A stretch of DNA of 64,000 nucleotides from Mesorhizobium sp. B2-1-1 (GTDB taxonomy: Bacteria > Pseudomonadota > Alphaproteobacteria > Rhizobiales > Rhizobiaceae): the NCBI RefSeq assembly GCF_006442975.2, contig NZ_CP083954.1, positions 4,843,501 through 4,907,500 of the forward strand. The letters are read 5' to 3'. Below the pieces are notes generated by a model, which ran no database searches, had not been told where the DNA came from, and saw nothing but the letters and a program-made list of their open reading frames with translations. Shown piece by piece: positions 35,369-44,594 of this stretch (positions within the stretch are counted from its first letter, which is position 1; each line of letters opens with the position of its first letter). The translations under genes and the position numbers were made by a program.

Positions 35369-36466
35369 ATGGCAACGGTTTCCCTCCAAAAGCTGACCAA
35401 GCGCTACGGCAATGTCGGGATCGTGCACGGCATCGACCTCGACATCGCGGACCGCGAATTCATCGCGCTGGTCGGCCCCTCCGGCTGCGGCAAGTCGACG
35501 ACGCTCAGGATGATCGCAGGGCTGGAAGAGATCAGTGCCGGCTCGATCGAGATCGGCGGCCGCGTCGTCAACGATTTGCCGCCGCGTTCGCGCAACATCT
35601 CGATGGTGTTCCAGTCCTACGCGCTTTATCCCCACATGACGGTGCGCGAGAACCTCGGCTTCTCCCTGAAGATTGCCGGGGCCGCCAAGGAGGATATGGA
35701 GCGCCGCGTCGCCGAAGCCTCGGCCATCCTCGGCCTCGACACGCTGCTCGACCGTCGCCCGTCGCAACTTTCCGGCGGCCAGCGCCAGCGCGTCGCCATG
35801 GGCCGCGCCATCGTACGCGATCCCGACGTGTTCCTGTTCGACGAGCCGCTTTCAAATCTCGACGCCAAACTGCGCACGCAGATGCGGACCGAAATCAAGA
35901 AGCTGCACGCCAAGGTGCGGTCGACGGTGATCTATGTCACCCATGACCAGGTCGAGGCGATGACGCTTGCCGACCGCATCGTCATCATGCGCGACGGCCA
36001 TATCGAACAGGTCGGCACCCCAGACGAGGTGTTCCGACGGCCGGCGACGCGGTTCGTCGCGGGCTTCATCGGCTCGCCGCCGATGAATCTGCACGAGGCG
36101 ACGATCGATGACGGCCACTTGGTTTTCGCCAGCGGCGAAAAGCTGCCATTGCCTAGCCAATTCAAAGCCAATGTCGCCAGGGGTAACAAGGTGGTGTTCG
36201 GGTTGCGGCCCGACGACATCTACCCGACCGGCCATGGTATCAGTTCCGGTGGTGCGGCCGACGTCCACCAGATCGAATTGCCGATCACGGTCACCGAACC
36301 ACTCGGCAACGAGACGCTGGTGTTCGTCGAGTTCAATGGCGCAGACTGGGTTTCGCGCATGCTGAACCCAAGAGCTTTGAGATCGGGCGAGCGGGTGGCC
36401 ATGAGCCTCGACCTGTCGCAGGCGCATCTGTTTGCCGCCGACACGGGAAAGTCATTGCGGAGCTGA
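35369..36466 (+). CDS. UgpC/MalK-type ABC transporter ATP-binding protein
   Basis: 365 aa. Walker A GPSGCGKSTT, Q-loop VFQSYALYPHMTVREN, signature LSGGQRQRVAMGRAI, Walker B VFLFDEPLSNLDAKLR, H-loop YVTHDQVEA, then a C-terminal TOBE/OB regulatory domain from about residue 240 (GSPPMNLHEA, FGLRPDDIYP). Four bases after the permease. Confidence 0.94.
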   Translation: MATVSLQKLTKRYGNVGIVHGIDLDIADREFIALVGPSGCGKSTTLRMIAGLEEISAGSIEIGGRVVNDLPPRSRNISMVFQSYALYPHMTVRENLGFSLKIAGAAKEDMERRVAEASAILGLDTLLDRRPSQLSGGQRQRVAMGRAIVRDPDVFLFDEPLSNLDAKLRTQMRTEIKKLHAKVRSTVIYVTHDQVEAMTLADRIVIMRDGHIEQVGTPDEVFRRPATRFVAGFIGSPPMNLHEATIDDGHLVFASGEKLPLPSQFKANVARGNKVVFGLRPDDIYPTGHGISSGGAADVHQIELPITVTEPLGNETLVFVEFNGADWVSRMLNPRALRSGERVAMSLDLSQAHLFAADTGKSLRS

Positions 36467-36470
36467 CGAC

Positions 36471-37583
36471 ATGGCCACGATCGAAAAGATAGAACTGCGG
36501 ATGGTGGACCTTGTGCCCAAGGTCAAGCGCACGGACGCGATCCAGAGTTTCGTCAGCCAGGAAACGCCTCTCGTCACGATCACCGATTCCGACGGCGCCG
36601 TCGGCACCGGCTACAGCTACACGATCGGCACCGGCGGCTCGTCTGTGATGCGGCTCTTGTCCGACCATCTGGCGCCGCGCCTGATCGGCCGCGACCCCGA
36701 CATGATCGAGGCGATCTGGCACGATCTCGAATTCGCCACACACGCCACCACGATCGGCGCGATCACGGCCATCGCGATCGCGGCGATCGACACCGCGCTT
36801 TGGGACCTGCGGGCGAAGAAGCAGGGCCTGCCTCTGTGGAAGCTGGCGGGCGGCGCCAAGGACCGCTGCCCGCTCTACACGACGGAGGGCGGCTGGCTGC
36901 ACATCGAGACGCAGGCGCTGGTCGATGACGCGCTGGCCGCGAAGGCCAAGGGATTTCGCGGCTCGAAGGTGAAGATCGGCAAACCGCACGGATCGGAAGA
37001 TCTGGCGCGGCTGGCGGCGGTGCGCAAGGCGGTGGGCGACGGCTACGAGATCATGACCGACGCCAATCAGGGATTCTCCGTCGACGAAGCGATCCGCCGC
37101 GCAGCGAGGCTGCGTGAACTCGATCTCGCCTGGATCGAGGAGCCGCTGCCGGCCGACGACATCGATGGCCATGTCAGGCTGTCGAATTCGACGCAGACGC
37201 CGATTGCCATCGGCGAGTCGCTCTATTCCATCAGGCATTTCCGCGAATACATGCAGAAAGGCGCCTCTTCGATCGTGCAAGTCGATGTCGGTCGCATTGG
37301 CGGTATCACGCCCTGGCTAAAGGTGGCGCATGCGGCGGAGGCCTTCGACATTCCGGTCTGTCCGCATTTCCTGATGGAATTGCATGTCAGCCTCACCTGC
37401 GCTGTTCAGAACGGCCGCTATGTCGAGTACATTCCGCAGCTTGACCAGTTGACCGGCAAGCGCATGCGCATCGAGGATGGGCACGCTCTGGCACCCGAGG
37501 AGCCCGGCATCGGCATCGATTGGGACTGGGACGCGGTCAAGGCCATGAGCATCGCCGAATTCACCACGGCGATCACGAAATAG
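36471..37583 (+). CDS. Mandelate racemase/muconate lactonizing enzyme family dehydratase
   Basis: 370 aa enolase-superfamily enzyme from ATG 36471. Barrel residues visible: KVK at 166-168 (second-strand bases), metal ligands D197 (MTDANQ), E223 (WIEEP) and E249 (IAIGES), and catalytic H299 (CPHFLMELH). The KxK plus His arrangement is the MR subgroup, which includes rhamnonate, fuconate, galactonate and other acid-sugar dehydratases. A neighbouring lactonase and RhaM mutarotase make a deoxyhexonate dehydratase plausible; specificity is not proven. Confidence 0.9.
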   Translation: MATIEKIELRMVDLVPKVKRTDAIQSFVSQETPLVTITDSDGAVGTGYSYTIGTGGSSVMRLLSDHLAPRLIGRDPDMIEAIWHDLEFATHATTIGAITAIAIAAIDTALWDLRAKKQGLPLWKLAGGAKDRCPLYTTEGGWLHIETQALVDDALAAKAKGFRGSKVKIGKPHGSEDLARLAAVRKAVGDGYEIMTDANQGFSVDEAIRRAARLRELDLAWIEEPLPADDIDGHVRLSNSTQTPIAIGESLYSIRHFREYMQKGASSIVQVDVGRIGGITPWLKVAHAAEAFDIPVCPHFLMELHVSLTCAVQNGRYVEYIPQLDQLTGKRMRIEDGHALAPEEPGIGIDWDWDAVKAMSIAEFTTAITK

Positions 37584-37593
37584 GGGAACGAAC

Positions 37594-37923
37594 ATGCAGC
37601 GGATGGGAATGGTTCTGGGACTGAAGCCGGAAAAGGTCGAGGAATATGTGCGCCTCCATGCCGCCGTCTGGCCCGACGTGCTGACCATGATCTCGGCTTG
37701 CAACATCGAGAACTATTCGATCTACCTGAAGCGGCCGGAGAACCTGCTGTTTGCCTATTTCGAATACCACGGCACCGACTATGCCGCCGACATGGCCAAG
37801 ATGGCGGCAGACCCGAAAACACAGGAATGGTGGGCCCTCTGCATGCCTTGCCAGGAGCCGCTGGCGACCCGCAAGGAGGGCGAATGGTGGGCTTCGATGG
37901 ACGAGGTCTTCCATCATGACTGA
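37594..37923 (+). CDS. rhaM: L-rhamnose mutarotase (RhaM/YiiL family)
   Basis: 109 aa, normal family length. MQRMGMVLGLKPEKVEEYVRLHAAVWPDVLTMI holds the active-site histidine (H22), and NYSIYLKRPENLLFAYFEY and [13 protein letters not shown] are standard family segments. The enzyme interconverts alpha and beta anomers of L-rhamnose or related 6-deoxyhexoses such as L-fucose. Overlaps the Gfo/Idh gene by 8 bp. Confidence 0.9.
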   Translation: MQRMGMVLGLKPEKVEEYVRLHAAVWPDVLTMISACNIENYSIYLKRPENLLFAYFEYHGTDYAADMAKMAADPKTQEWWALCMPCQEPLATRKEGEWWASMDEVFHHD

Positions 37924-38992
37924 AGGCGGTTTCGACCCTGCCTCACTCATCCAGTCCTGGCCCAAGCCTACAAAGCCCCGGCCGATCGTCACCTTCGGCG
38001 CAGGTTCGATTGTCGGCGATGCCCATTTTCCCGCCTACCGAAAAGCGGGGTTCCCGATTACCGGCCTTTATGATCCGGACCAGGCCAAGGCGAAGGCCCT
38101 GGCCGAGAAATGGAATGTGACGGCCTTCCACTCCGTCGAGGAAGCGGCGGCCGTCAAGGATGCGATCTTCGATCTGGCGACGCCGCCAGGACGGCACGCC
38201 GAGATCCTGAAGGCTCTGCCCGACGGTTCGGTCGCGCTGATCCAGAAGCCGATGGGCAACTACCTCGGCGAGGCAACCGAAATCCTCGAAATCTGCCGCG
38301 CCAGAAAACTCAAGGCAGCCGTGAATTTCCAGCTGCGCTTCGCGCCGATGATGCTGGGCCTCAAGGACGCCATCGCCAGGGGCTGGCTCGGCGAGATCGT
38401 CGACTTCGACGCCTGGCTGGCGCTGGCGACACCTTGGGAACTGTGGGAATTCCTGCTCAAGGCGCCGCGTGTCGAGATCGCCATGCATTCGATCCACTAT
38501 CTAGACCTGATCCGGCAACTGCTCGGCGACCCCAAGGGCGTCCACGCCAAGACGCTTGGCCATCCCAACCACGAGGTGGCGCAGACTCGCACTAGCGCCA
38601 TTCTCGACTATGGAGACACGGTTCGCTGCGCACTGTCGATCAACCACGACCACAAGTTCGGCCGCCGGCACCAGGCTTGCGAGTTTCGCATCTGCGGCAC
38701 CGAAGGGGCCGCCTATCTCAAGCTCGGCCTCAATCTCGACTATCCGCGCGGCGAACCCGACGTCCTGGAAATCTATCCAAGAGGCGGAACGGACTGGATC
38801 AGTGTGCCGCTCGCCGGTGAATGGTTCCCCGACGCTTTCGTCGGACGCATGGCAAATGTGCAGCGCTTTGCCGCGGGCGAAGACGACGAATTGGTCAGTT
38901 CGGTCGAGGACGCCTGGAACACCATGGCGCTGGTGGAAGCCGCCTATAAATCGAGTGCGGCGCCGGCGACGCCGCTGGCCGAAAAGCCATAG
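37916..38992 (+). CDS. Gfo/Idh/MocA family oxidoreductase
   Basis: 358 aa. N-terminal NAD(P)-binding loop [18 protein letters not shown], the conserved lysine motif as [13 protein letters not shown] (usual EKP), and a C-terminal domain with [13 protein letters not shown] [19 protein letters not shown] and [12 protein letters not shown]. Such enzymes oxidise sugar or inositol hydroxyls; here it may make the lactone or keto-sugar in the pathway of this operon. Start ATG 37916 lies within rhaM. Confidence 0.9.
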   Translation: MTEGGFDPASLIQSWPKPTKPRPIVTFGAGSIVGDAHFPAYRKAGFPITGLYDPDQAKAKALAEKWNVTAFHSVEEAAAVKDAIFDLATPPGRHAEILKALPDGSVALIQKPMGNYLGEATEILEICRARKLKAAVNFQLRFAPMMLGLKDAIARGWLGEIVDFDAWLALATPWELWEFLLKAPRVEIAMHSIHYLDLIRQLLGDPKGVHAKTLGHPNHEVAQTRTSAILDYGDTVRCALSINHDHKFGRRHQACEFRICGTEGAAYLKLGLNLDYPRGEPDVLEIYPRGGTDWISVPLAGEWFPDAFVGRMANVQRFAAGEDDELVSSVEDAWNTMALVEAAYKSSAAPATPLAEKP

Positions 38993-38999
38993 GCGGGAC

Positions 39000-39446
39000 A
39001 TGGAACAGATCACCTATTTCGAGGACTACGAGATCGGCTCTTCGCGGCTGACCAGCGGCCGCACCATTACCGAGACCGACTTCATCGTCCATGCCGGACA
39101 CACCGGCGATTTCTTCCCACACCACATGGACGCCGAGTTCATGAAGACGACGCCGTTCGGTCAGCGCATCGCGCACGGCACGCTGGTGTTCTCGGTCGGC
39201 ATCGGACTGACGGCAAGCGTCGTCAATCCCGTTGCCTTCTCCTATGGCTATGATCGGCTGCGTTTCATCAAGCCGGTGTTCATCGGCGACACGATCCGCA
39301 CGCGCACCACCATCGCGGCCAAGGAGGACGATCCGAAGCGGCCGGCCGCGGGCCGGGTGATCGAACGCTGCGAGGTGATCAACCAGCGCGACGAAGTGGT
39401 GTTGGCCGCGGATCACATCTACATCGTCGAACGCAAACCCGGCTGA
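39000..39446 (+). CDS. MaoC family dehydratase
   Basis: 148 aa hotdog enzyme with an intact hydratase site: D37 and H42 in [12 protein letters not shown] and the conserved RIAHG. Later [20 protein letters not shown] is nearly identical in wording to the paralogue at 22701-23252. It would hydrate an enoyl-CoA or similar compound. Last gene of the sugar operon and convergent with phnV. Confidence 0.88.
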   Translation: MEQITYFEDYEIGSSRLTSGRTITETDFIVHAGHTGDFFPHHMDAEFMKTTPFGQRIAHGTLVFSVGIGLTASVVNPVAFSYGYDRLRFIKPVFIGDTIRTRTTIAAKEDDPKRPAAGRVIERCEVINQRDEVVLAADHIYIVERKPG

Positions 39447-39453
39447 GGCAGCG

Positions 39454-40251
39454 CTACGATCCCGTGGCGCGGGCGGTGATGCGCTCCAGACCGAGCAGCA
39501 GCGCCAGGGTCGCCACCACCAGGATCATGGTGAGCGCTGCTCCCGCAAAGATGTCGCCTCGGTCGGTGAGGCTGAAGATCGACACCGGCAGCGTCACCCA
39601 ACCCGGCGGATAGACCATCACGGTGGCGCCGAGTTCACCCATCGACAGTGCGAAGCTGAGCCCGAACGCCGCGACCAGATAGGGTGCGAGCAGAGGCAAG
39701 GTGACGTGCCAGAGGCGGTAGGCCGGCCGCGCGCCGAGGCTCGATGCCACCTGCTCGAAATCGGGCGAGAGTCGCGCCAGTCCGGCCGACACATTGCCGA
39801 AGGTGAAGGCTGAGATCAGCACGAAATGGGCGATCATGACGATCGCGATCGTACCGTTGAGCAGCAGCGGCGGATGGCTGAAGGCGACCAGCAGGCCAAG
39901 GCCGACGGAGACCGAAGGCACGGCGCTGGGGATGAAGAACAACAGGCCGAGCAGGCGCCGCAGCGCATGCCCCTGGACCCGCAGCGACAGCGCCGCCCAG
40001 GTGCCGCTGACCAGCGCCAGCGCGCTGGCTGCAAAACCGGTGAGAAGGCTCGCCTTGACCGCATCGCCGGCCGCGCCATGCAAGACGTCGCTGTAGTGTT
40101 CCGTCGTCAGGCTGCTCGGCAGCACCCCGTTCCACTGGCCGGCAAGGCTGGACAGGAGAATGACCGCAAGCGGCGCCAGGAACAGCACACCGAAGATCAG
40201 CGCGAAGAGGAGCCACAGAACGAGGCGACCGGAGCGGGACCAGACCAGCAT
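39454..40251 (-). CDS. phnV: 2-aminoethylphosphonate ABC transporter permease PhnV
   Basis: 265 aa inner-membrane permease with about six hydrophobic segments and an EAA-like loop (FEQVASSLGARPAYRLWHVTLPLL). Named from its operon position with phnS, phnT and phnU; on sequence alone it is a spermidine/iron-type permease. ATG 40251 starts two bases after the phnU stop. Confidence 0.85.
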   Translation of the reverse strand: MLVWSRSGRLVLWLLFALIFGVLFLAPLAVILLSSLAGQWNGVLPSSLTTEHYSDVLHGAAGDAVKASLLTGFAASALALVSGTWAALSLRVQGHALRRLLGLLFFIPSAVPSVSVGLGLLVAFSHPPLLLNGTIAIVMIAHFVLISAFTFGNVSAGLARLSPDFEQVASSLGARPAYRLWHVTLPLLAPYLVAAFGLSFALSMGELGATVMVYPPGWVTLPVSIFSLTDRGDIFAGAALTMILVVATLALLLGLERITARATGS

Positions 40252-40253
40252 GG

Positions 40254-41111
40254 CTAGACCCCCAGCCGGCCGGCTGCGAAACGATAGAGCCCGAACAGGC
40301 CGAGCGACAGCGCGATGTTGATCAGGGCGATGATGCAGGCGACCTGATAGGCCGATTCCTGGATCGCCTTGCCATAGATCAGCAGCGGCAGCGTGATGAC
40401 CCCCTTGGCGCCGATGAACAGCACGATGCCGAACTCGTTGACGGTGAGCAGCAGGCAGAGGCTCCCGCCGGCAATGAGCGCCGGGATGGCGGCCGGCAGG
40501 ATGATTTGGCGCACGATGCGGAACGACCGCGCGCCGAGCACGCTTGCCGCTTCGATCTGGCCGCGGTCCACCAGCGAGAAGGCGGCAAGCAGCGGCCGCA
40601 GGATGAACGGCGTGTAGACAGTGACCTCGGCCAGCACCACGCCCCAGCTCGAATAGAGAAAATCGACGGGCGGCGACGGCAGTGAAAAGGTCTCCATCAG
40701 CCCTGCGTTGAGCATGCCTGCGGAGCCGTAGAGGAAGGTGAAGGCGAGCGTCACCAGGAAGGTCGGCAATGCGATGAAGGTGTCGATCAGCCTGGCGATG
40801 AAGCCGCTGCCGGGGAACGGAACGAAGGCCAGGATCAGTGCCAGCACGAGACCGACGATCAGGCACCCGGCAGTCGCGGTAACCGAAATCGTCACCGTGT
40901 TGATCAGCGCGTTGAGGAAGAAGCGCGAATGCAGGACGCGGATCACTTCGGCGACATTGGCAACGCCGCTGTCGTCCAGGAAGGCCTGCCGGGCGATGAG
41001 CGCCAGCGGATAGAAGAACAGCAGGGCCAAGAGTGCGGCCGGCGGCACGATCCAGAATCTGCCAGGCTCTCTCCTGACCGCTGGCGAGGCGATAGCGACA
41101 GCCTCAGACAC
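40254..41111 (-). CDS. phnU: 2-aminoethylphosphonate ABC transporter permease PhnU
   Basis: 285 aa from GTG 41111 (VSEAVAIASP), which overlaps the phnT stop by 8 bp; the longer frame to 41312 is shadow of phnT. Hydrophobic with an EAA-type loop IEAASVLGARSFRIVRQIILPAAIP. Pairs with PhnV. Confidence 0.85.
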   Translation of the reverse strand: MSEAVAIASPAVRREPGRFWIVPPAALLALLFFYPLALIARQAFLDDSGVANVAEVIRVLHSRFFLNALINTVTISVTATAGCLIVGLVLALILAFVPFPGSGFIARLIDTFIALPTFLVTLAFTFLYGSAGMLNAGLMETFSLPSPPVDFLYSSWGVVLAEVTVYTPFILRPLLAAFSLVDRGQIEAASVLGARSFRIVRQIILPAAIPALIAGGSLCLLLTVNEFGIVLFIGAKGVITLPLLIYGKAIQESAYQVACIIALINIALSLGLFGLYRFAAGRLGV

Positions 41112-42249
41112 CGGCGTCTTCCGGAACGAGCGAGGTGTCGGTGGGCGCGAAGAACAGCGGCACCTTGGCGCCGGGTTCCGGCAGGGCCATCGGCAGTCTC
41201 GTCGCCGAGACGCGCACCGTCGTGCCGTCGACATCGAGCACGAGATGGGTGAGTTCGCCTTGCCAGTGCACCTCCAGGAGCGTGCCGACAATGCGGTTGG
41301 TATGGTCGCCATCGGCCGTCAGGCTGAGGTGCTGGGGCCTAATACAAAGCAGGCTCTTGTCGCCGACCTTCTCGTCACGGCCGGTGCCCATCAGCACCGC
41401 GTCGCCATGCCTTGCCGCGGCAAAACCCTTGGAGCCGGCAGCCTCGGCAATGGTGACCGGCAGTAGATTGGCGCGGCCGAGGAACTCGGCGGTGAAGCGG
41501 TTGGGCGGACGGCGGTAGAGCTCGGTCGTCGGTCCATGCGAACAGACCGAGCCGTCGCGCATGATGGCGATCTTGTCGGCGAGGGTGAGCGCCTCTGTCT
41601 GGTCGTGAGTGACATAGAGGATCGTCAGGCCCGGCAGGCTGCGGTGCAGCCTGGCGATCTCCTCGACCATATTGCGGCGGATCTGTGCGTCCAGCGCCGA
41701 AAGCGGCTCGTCAAGCAGCAGCACGCGGGGCCGCACGGCAAGAGCGCGCGCAATCGCGACACGCTGCTGCTGGCCGCCGGAAAGCTCGCGCGGATAACGT
41801 CCTGCATAGGCAGCCATGCCGACGGTACCGAGCGCATCCTTGACCCGCTCGGCGATCAGCGCCTTGTCGGCGCCCTGAGCCCTGAGGCCGAAGGCGACGT
41901 TGTCCTCGACCCGCATATGCGGAAACAGCGCGTAGTTCTGGACCACCATGCCGAGCCCGCGCTCATAAGGCGGCAGATCGGTCACATCCGTCGCGCCAAT
42001 GCGGATTCGTCCGCTTCTCGGCCGCACGAAGCCGGCCACCGCCCGCAAGGCGGTGGTCTTGCCGGAGCCGGATGGGCCGATCATCGCCAGGATCTCGCCG
42101 GGAGCAATATCCAGGGTCAGCGGATGCAGGACGACGTGAGCGCCATAGGCGACAACAACCTTGTCGAAATGGACGTTGGAGCCGGCGCCGCGAACCTTCG
42201 CGGCGTCGATGTCCATGACACTGGTCCCAGTAAAAGCGGCGGCCGACAT
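41104..42249 (-). CDS. phnT: 2-aminoethylphosphonate ABC transporter ATP-binding protein PhnT
   Basis: 381 aa. Walker A GPSGSGKTTA, Q-loop VVQNYALFPHMRVEDN, signature LSGGQQQRVAIARAL, Walker B VLLLDEPLSALDAQIR, H-loop YVTHDQTEAL, and a C-terminal TOBE domain. ATG 42249 is 8 nt after GGAGGA; a further in-frame start at 42300 would overlap phnS and is unlikely. Confidence 0.88.
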   Translation of the reverse strand: MSAAAFTGTSVMDIDAAKVRGAGSNVHFDKVVVAYGAHVVLHPLTLDIAPGEILAMIGPSGSGKTTALRAVAGFVRPRSGRIRIGATDVTDLPPYERGLGMVVQNYALFPHMRVEDNVAFGLRAQGADKALIAERVKDALGTVGMAAYAGRYPRELSGGQQQRVAIARALAVRPRVLLLDEPLSALDAQIRRNMVEEIARLHRSLPGLTILYVTHDQTEALTLADKIAIMRDGSVCSHGPTTELYRRPPNRFTAEFLGRANLLPVTIAEAAGSKGFAAARHGDAVLMGTGRDEKVGDKSLLCIRPQHLSLTADGDHTNRIVGTLLEVHWQGELTHLVLDVDGTTVRVSATRLPMALPEPGAKVPLFFAPTDTSLVPEDAGV

Positions 42250-42275
42250 GGCATGGTCCTCCGGATTGGCAGGGA

Positions 42276-43304
42276 TCAACTTCCGGTCGCTTCGTTCCAC
42301 CGCTTGACGTAGTCAGGCAGCTTGGCCAGAGCGTCATCCCAGTTCGGCGACCAGATGGTCAGGCCCTTCATCGCCTCTTGCGCCTTCGCGAAATTGGCGT
42401 CGTTCGGCGTCACATCCTTGCGGGCCGGCAGACCAAGAGCCACGGAACTGACCTTCGACTGAGCTTCCTTTGAGAGCAGGAAGTCGATCAGCTTCTTGCC
42501 GTTGTCGGCATTGGGCGCGCCGGTTACCAGGCCGATCTCATAGGGCAGCGCAAAGGTGGAGCGCACGCCGTCAGGCCCCGCCGGCCAGAACACCTTGATG
42601 TTGGGATTGTCGGCCATTTGCGACATGTTCATCTGCAAATCGCCGTTGGCGACATGCAGCTCGCCCTTGTTGACCAGCGCCGTCAGCTTGCCGGTCGAAG
42701 CGGAGGGGCCGACATTGTTGTCCTGCAATTTCCTCATGAACTCGAAACCTGCATCCTCGCCGCCGAAGGCATGGATGATCTGCAGCATGACAGCGGTGCC
42801 GTCGCCGGCCTGGCCGGGCGTCGAGTATTGGATCTTGCCCTTGAATTTCGGGTCCAGCAGATCGTCGTAGCTCTTCGGCGCTTCCGAAAGCACGGCGCTG
42901 TTGTAGATGAAGTTCATGTAGTTGTTGACCAGCGGCCGGTATTTGTCGGTGCCGCCGTCGATCTGGTCCGCCCCTTCGGGCTTGTAATCCTGCAGCAGGC
43001 CGCCGGCGGCGGCGCGCTGCACGAAGGGCGGCAATGTCACCAGCACGTCCGCTTGCGGGTTCGACTTCTCCTTGGCGACACGCTCAACGACACCGCCCGA
43101 ACCAGCCTCGATATACTGCACTTTTATGCCGGTGGCCTTGGTGAAGGCGGCGAACTCGGTTTCGAACCAGCTGCCGTTGCCGTCATGCAGGCCATCGGCG
43201 GAGTAGATGGTGACGACGCCATCTGCCATCGCCGGTCCGATGAGGGCAGCCGACGCCAGCAACGCGGCGAAAGCCGCGACCGTGGTTGCGTTGCGTGATT
43301 TCAT
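42276..43304 (-). CDS. phnS: 2-aminoethylphosphonate ABC transporter substrate-binding protein PhnS
   Basis: 342 aa. Signal peptide [27 protein letters not shown], mature start [19 protein letters not shown], the typical PhnS opening, followed by an iron/AEP-type periplasmic fold ([21 protein letters not shown]). First gene of phnSTUV, separated by 279 bp from the hydroxyacid dehydrogenase, so it may have its own promoter. That gap holds the CTGCTT repeat. Confidence 0.9.
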   Translation of the reverse strand: MKSRNATTVAAFAALLASAALIGPAMADGVVTIYSADGLHDGNGSWFETEFAAFTKATGIKVQYIEAGSGGVVERVAKEKSNPQADVLVTLPPFVQRAAAGGLLQDYKPEGADQIDGGTDKYRPLVNNYMNFIYNSAVLSEAPKSYDDLLDPKFKGKIQYSTPGQAGDGTAVMLQIIHAFGGEDAGFEFMRKLQDNNVGPSASTGKLTALVNKGELHVANGDLQMNMSQMADNPNIKVFWPAGPDGVRSTFALPYEIGLVTGAPNADNGKKLIDFLLSKEAQSKVSSVALGLPARKDVTPNDANFAKAQEAMKGLTIWSPNWDDALAKLPDYVKRWNEATGS

Positions 43305-43364
43305 GTCCAGTTCCCCTTTTTGATTGATGGCACATTCTGCGATGCACTGTGGCGACGGCGCCGG

Positions 43365-43400
43365 CTGCTTCTGCTTCTGCTTCTGCTTCTGCTTCTGCTT
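43365..43400. repeat. Hexanucleotide simple-sequence repeat, six perfect CTGCTT copies
   Basis: Six uninterrupted CTGCTT units (AAGCAG on the phnS strand), 61-96 nt upstream of the phnS start. Perfect short tandem repeats of this length are rare in bacterial intergenic DNA and can change copy number by slippage. On the minus strand it may lie in the phnS 5' UTR, just downstream of a weak promoter-like TTGTCC/ACTAAT pair; that part is inference. Confidence 0.95.
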
Positions 43401-43583
43401 CGATTAGTACCGGCAGCGTCGTCGTTAGGACAACTCTGGGGATTGGGAATCGATAAGTAAAATCTATTTATTTTATGACAGGCAAACTTCATCTGATAGT
43501 TGTCATGGAACCGTCGCAGTCATGTCGCGAACATATTTCGGCCTGCTCAGGGCAGGCCGTCGAAGCGTTTGAGCAGGTGATGA

Positions 43584-44594
43584 TCAGACGAATGAAACGC
43601 CAGAAGTCTGCGCCCGCAACCGCGGGTCGGACGAGCGCACGATCACCGGCCGGCCGTCGAGAATCTCAAAGCAGCGCGCGAGCGTGTCGTCCTCGAGCCG
43701 GCGCATCGCCTGATGCGTAAAGAAGGTGAGGTGCGGGAACAGGATGACGTCGTCGCGGCCGAAAAGCGCGCCCATCGGATGGCCCGACTTGGCCAGCGGC
43801 TCGACCGAATAGACGTCGAGCCCGGCGCCGCCGATGCGCTCGGAAACGATCGCCTCGACAAGGGCCGCCTCGTCGATGAGCGCGCCGCGCGAGACGTTGA
43901 CGATGATGGCGGAAGGCTTGAGGCAGGCGAGTTCAGCCTTGCCGATCAGGCCGCGCGTGCTGTCGTTCAGCACGCAATGGATTGAGACGAAGTCGCAGGC
44001 GCGAAGCATTGCCTGGAGGTCGTCGGCTTTTTCGATGCCGGCGGCGCGCATCGTTTCGGCGTCGACACCGGGATCGAAGCCAAGAAGCCGCGCACGAAAT
44101 CCCTGGCCGGCCATGCGCGCCATGCTGCGGCCAATTTTGCCACAACCGACGATCCCAAGCGTGGCGCCTGAAATGTCGCGTCCCAGCCAGCGCGGCTCGG
44201 GCCAGATCCAGCCATCGCGCGATACCGCCGCGGTGATGGCGGGCAGCCGCTTGGCCAGCGCGACCATCATGGCGAAAGCACCTTCGGCGACGGTTTCCTC
44301 GGCATATTCGGGCACGTTGACGACGGGGATACTGCGCCGCATGGCAGCGGGGATATCGATGGCGTCGATACCGACGCCATATTTGATGATGCCCTTCAAC
44401 CTCGGCGCCGCGTCGATCACCTCCGCAGTGACTGGCGTGTAGCACATCAAGAGCAGATCGGCGTCGGCGACCGCGGCTTTGAGCTCCGCCTCGGAAATGC
44501 CGTCCGGCAGCGTCACCAGCTCGACACCCCTTGCCCGCAAGCCGGCATCGATGCCCGGGCATTCGAGCTCGCGGTCGGTACGGACGGCCTTCAC
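43584..44594 (-). CDS. D-2-hydroxyacid dehydrogenase (NAD-dependent), in the phosphonate operon
   Basis: 336 aa, PGDH/CtBP-type. NAD loop GATLGIVGCGKIGRSMARMAG, catalytic arginine in NVSRGALIDEAALVEAI, glutamate in GLDVYSVEPL, histidine in ILFPHLTFFTHQAM. Its ATG overlaps the pbfA stop (ATGA), so it is translationally coupled to pbfA. D-2-hydroxyacid dehydrogenases are not part of the described AEP routes. It might act on a phosphonated or other 2-hydroxy/2-oxo acid produced or released nearby, or on a by-product; unproven. Confidence 0.9.
   Translation of the reverse strand: MKAVRTDRELECPGIDAGLRARGVELVTLPDGISEAELKAAVADADLLLMCYTPVTAEVIDAAPRLKGIIKYGVGIDAIDIPAAMRRSIPVVNVPEYAEETVAEGAFAMMVALAKRLPAITAAVSRDGWIWPEPRWLGRDISGATLGIVGCGKIGRSMARMAGQGFRARLLGFDPGVDAETMRAAGIEKADDLQAMLRACDFVSIHCVLNDSTRGLIGKAELACLKPSAIIVNVSRGALIDEAALVEAIVSERIGGAGLDVYSVEPLAKSGHPMGALFGRDDVILFPHLTFFTHQAMRRLEDDTLARCFEILDGRPVIVRSSDPRLRAQTSGVSFV

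Noticed and set aside
43301..43492. Small minus-strand ORF with an RS-repeat ([10 protein letters not shown])
   Set aside because: It is simply the translation of the CTGCTT repeat; no ribosome-binding site, no family, and it overlaps the phnS start region.
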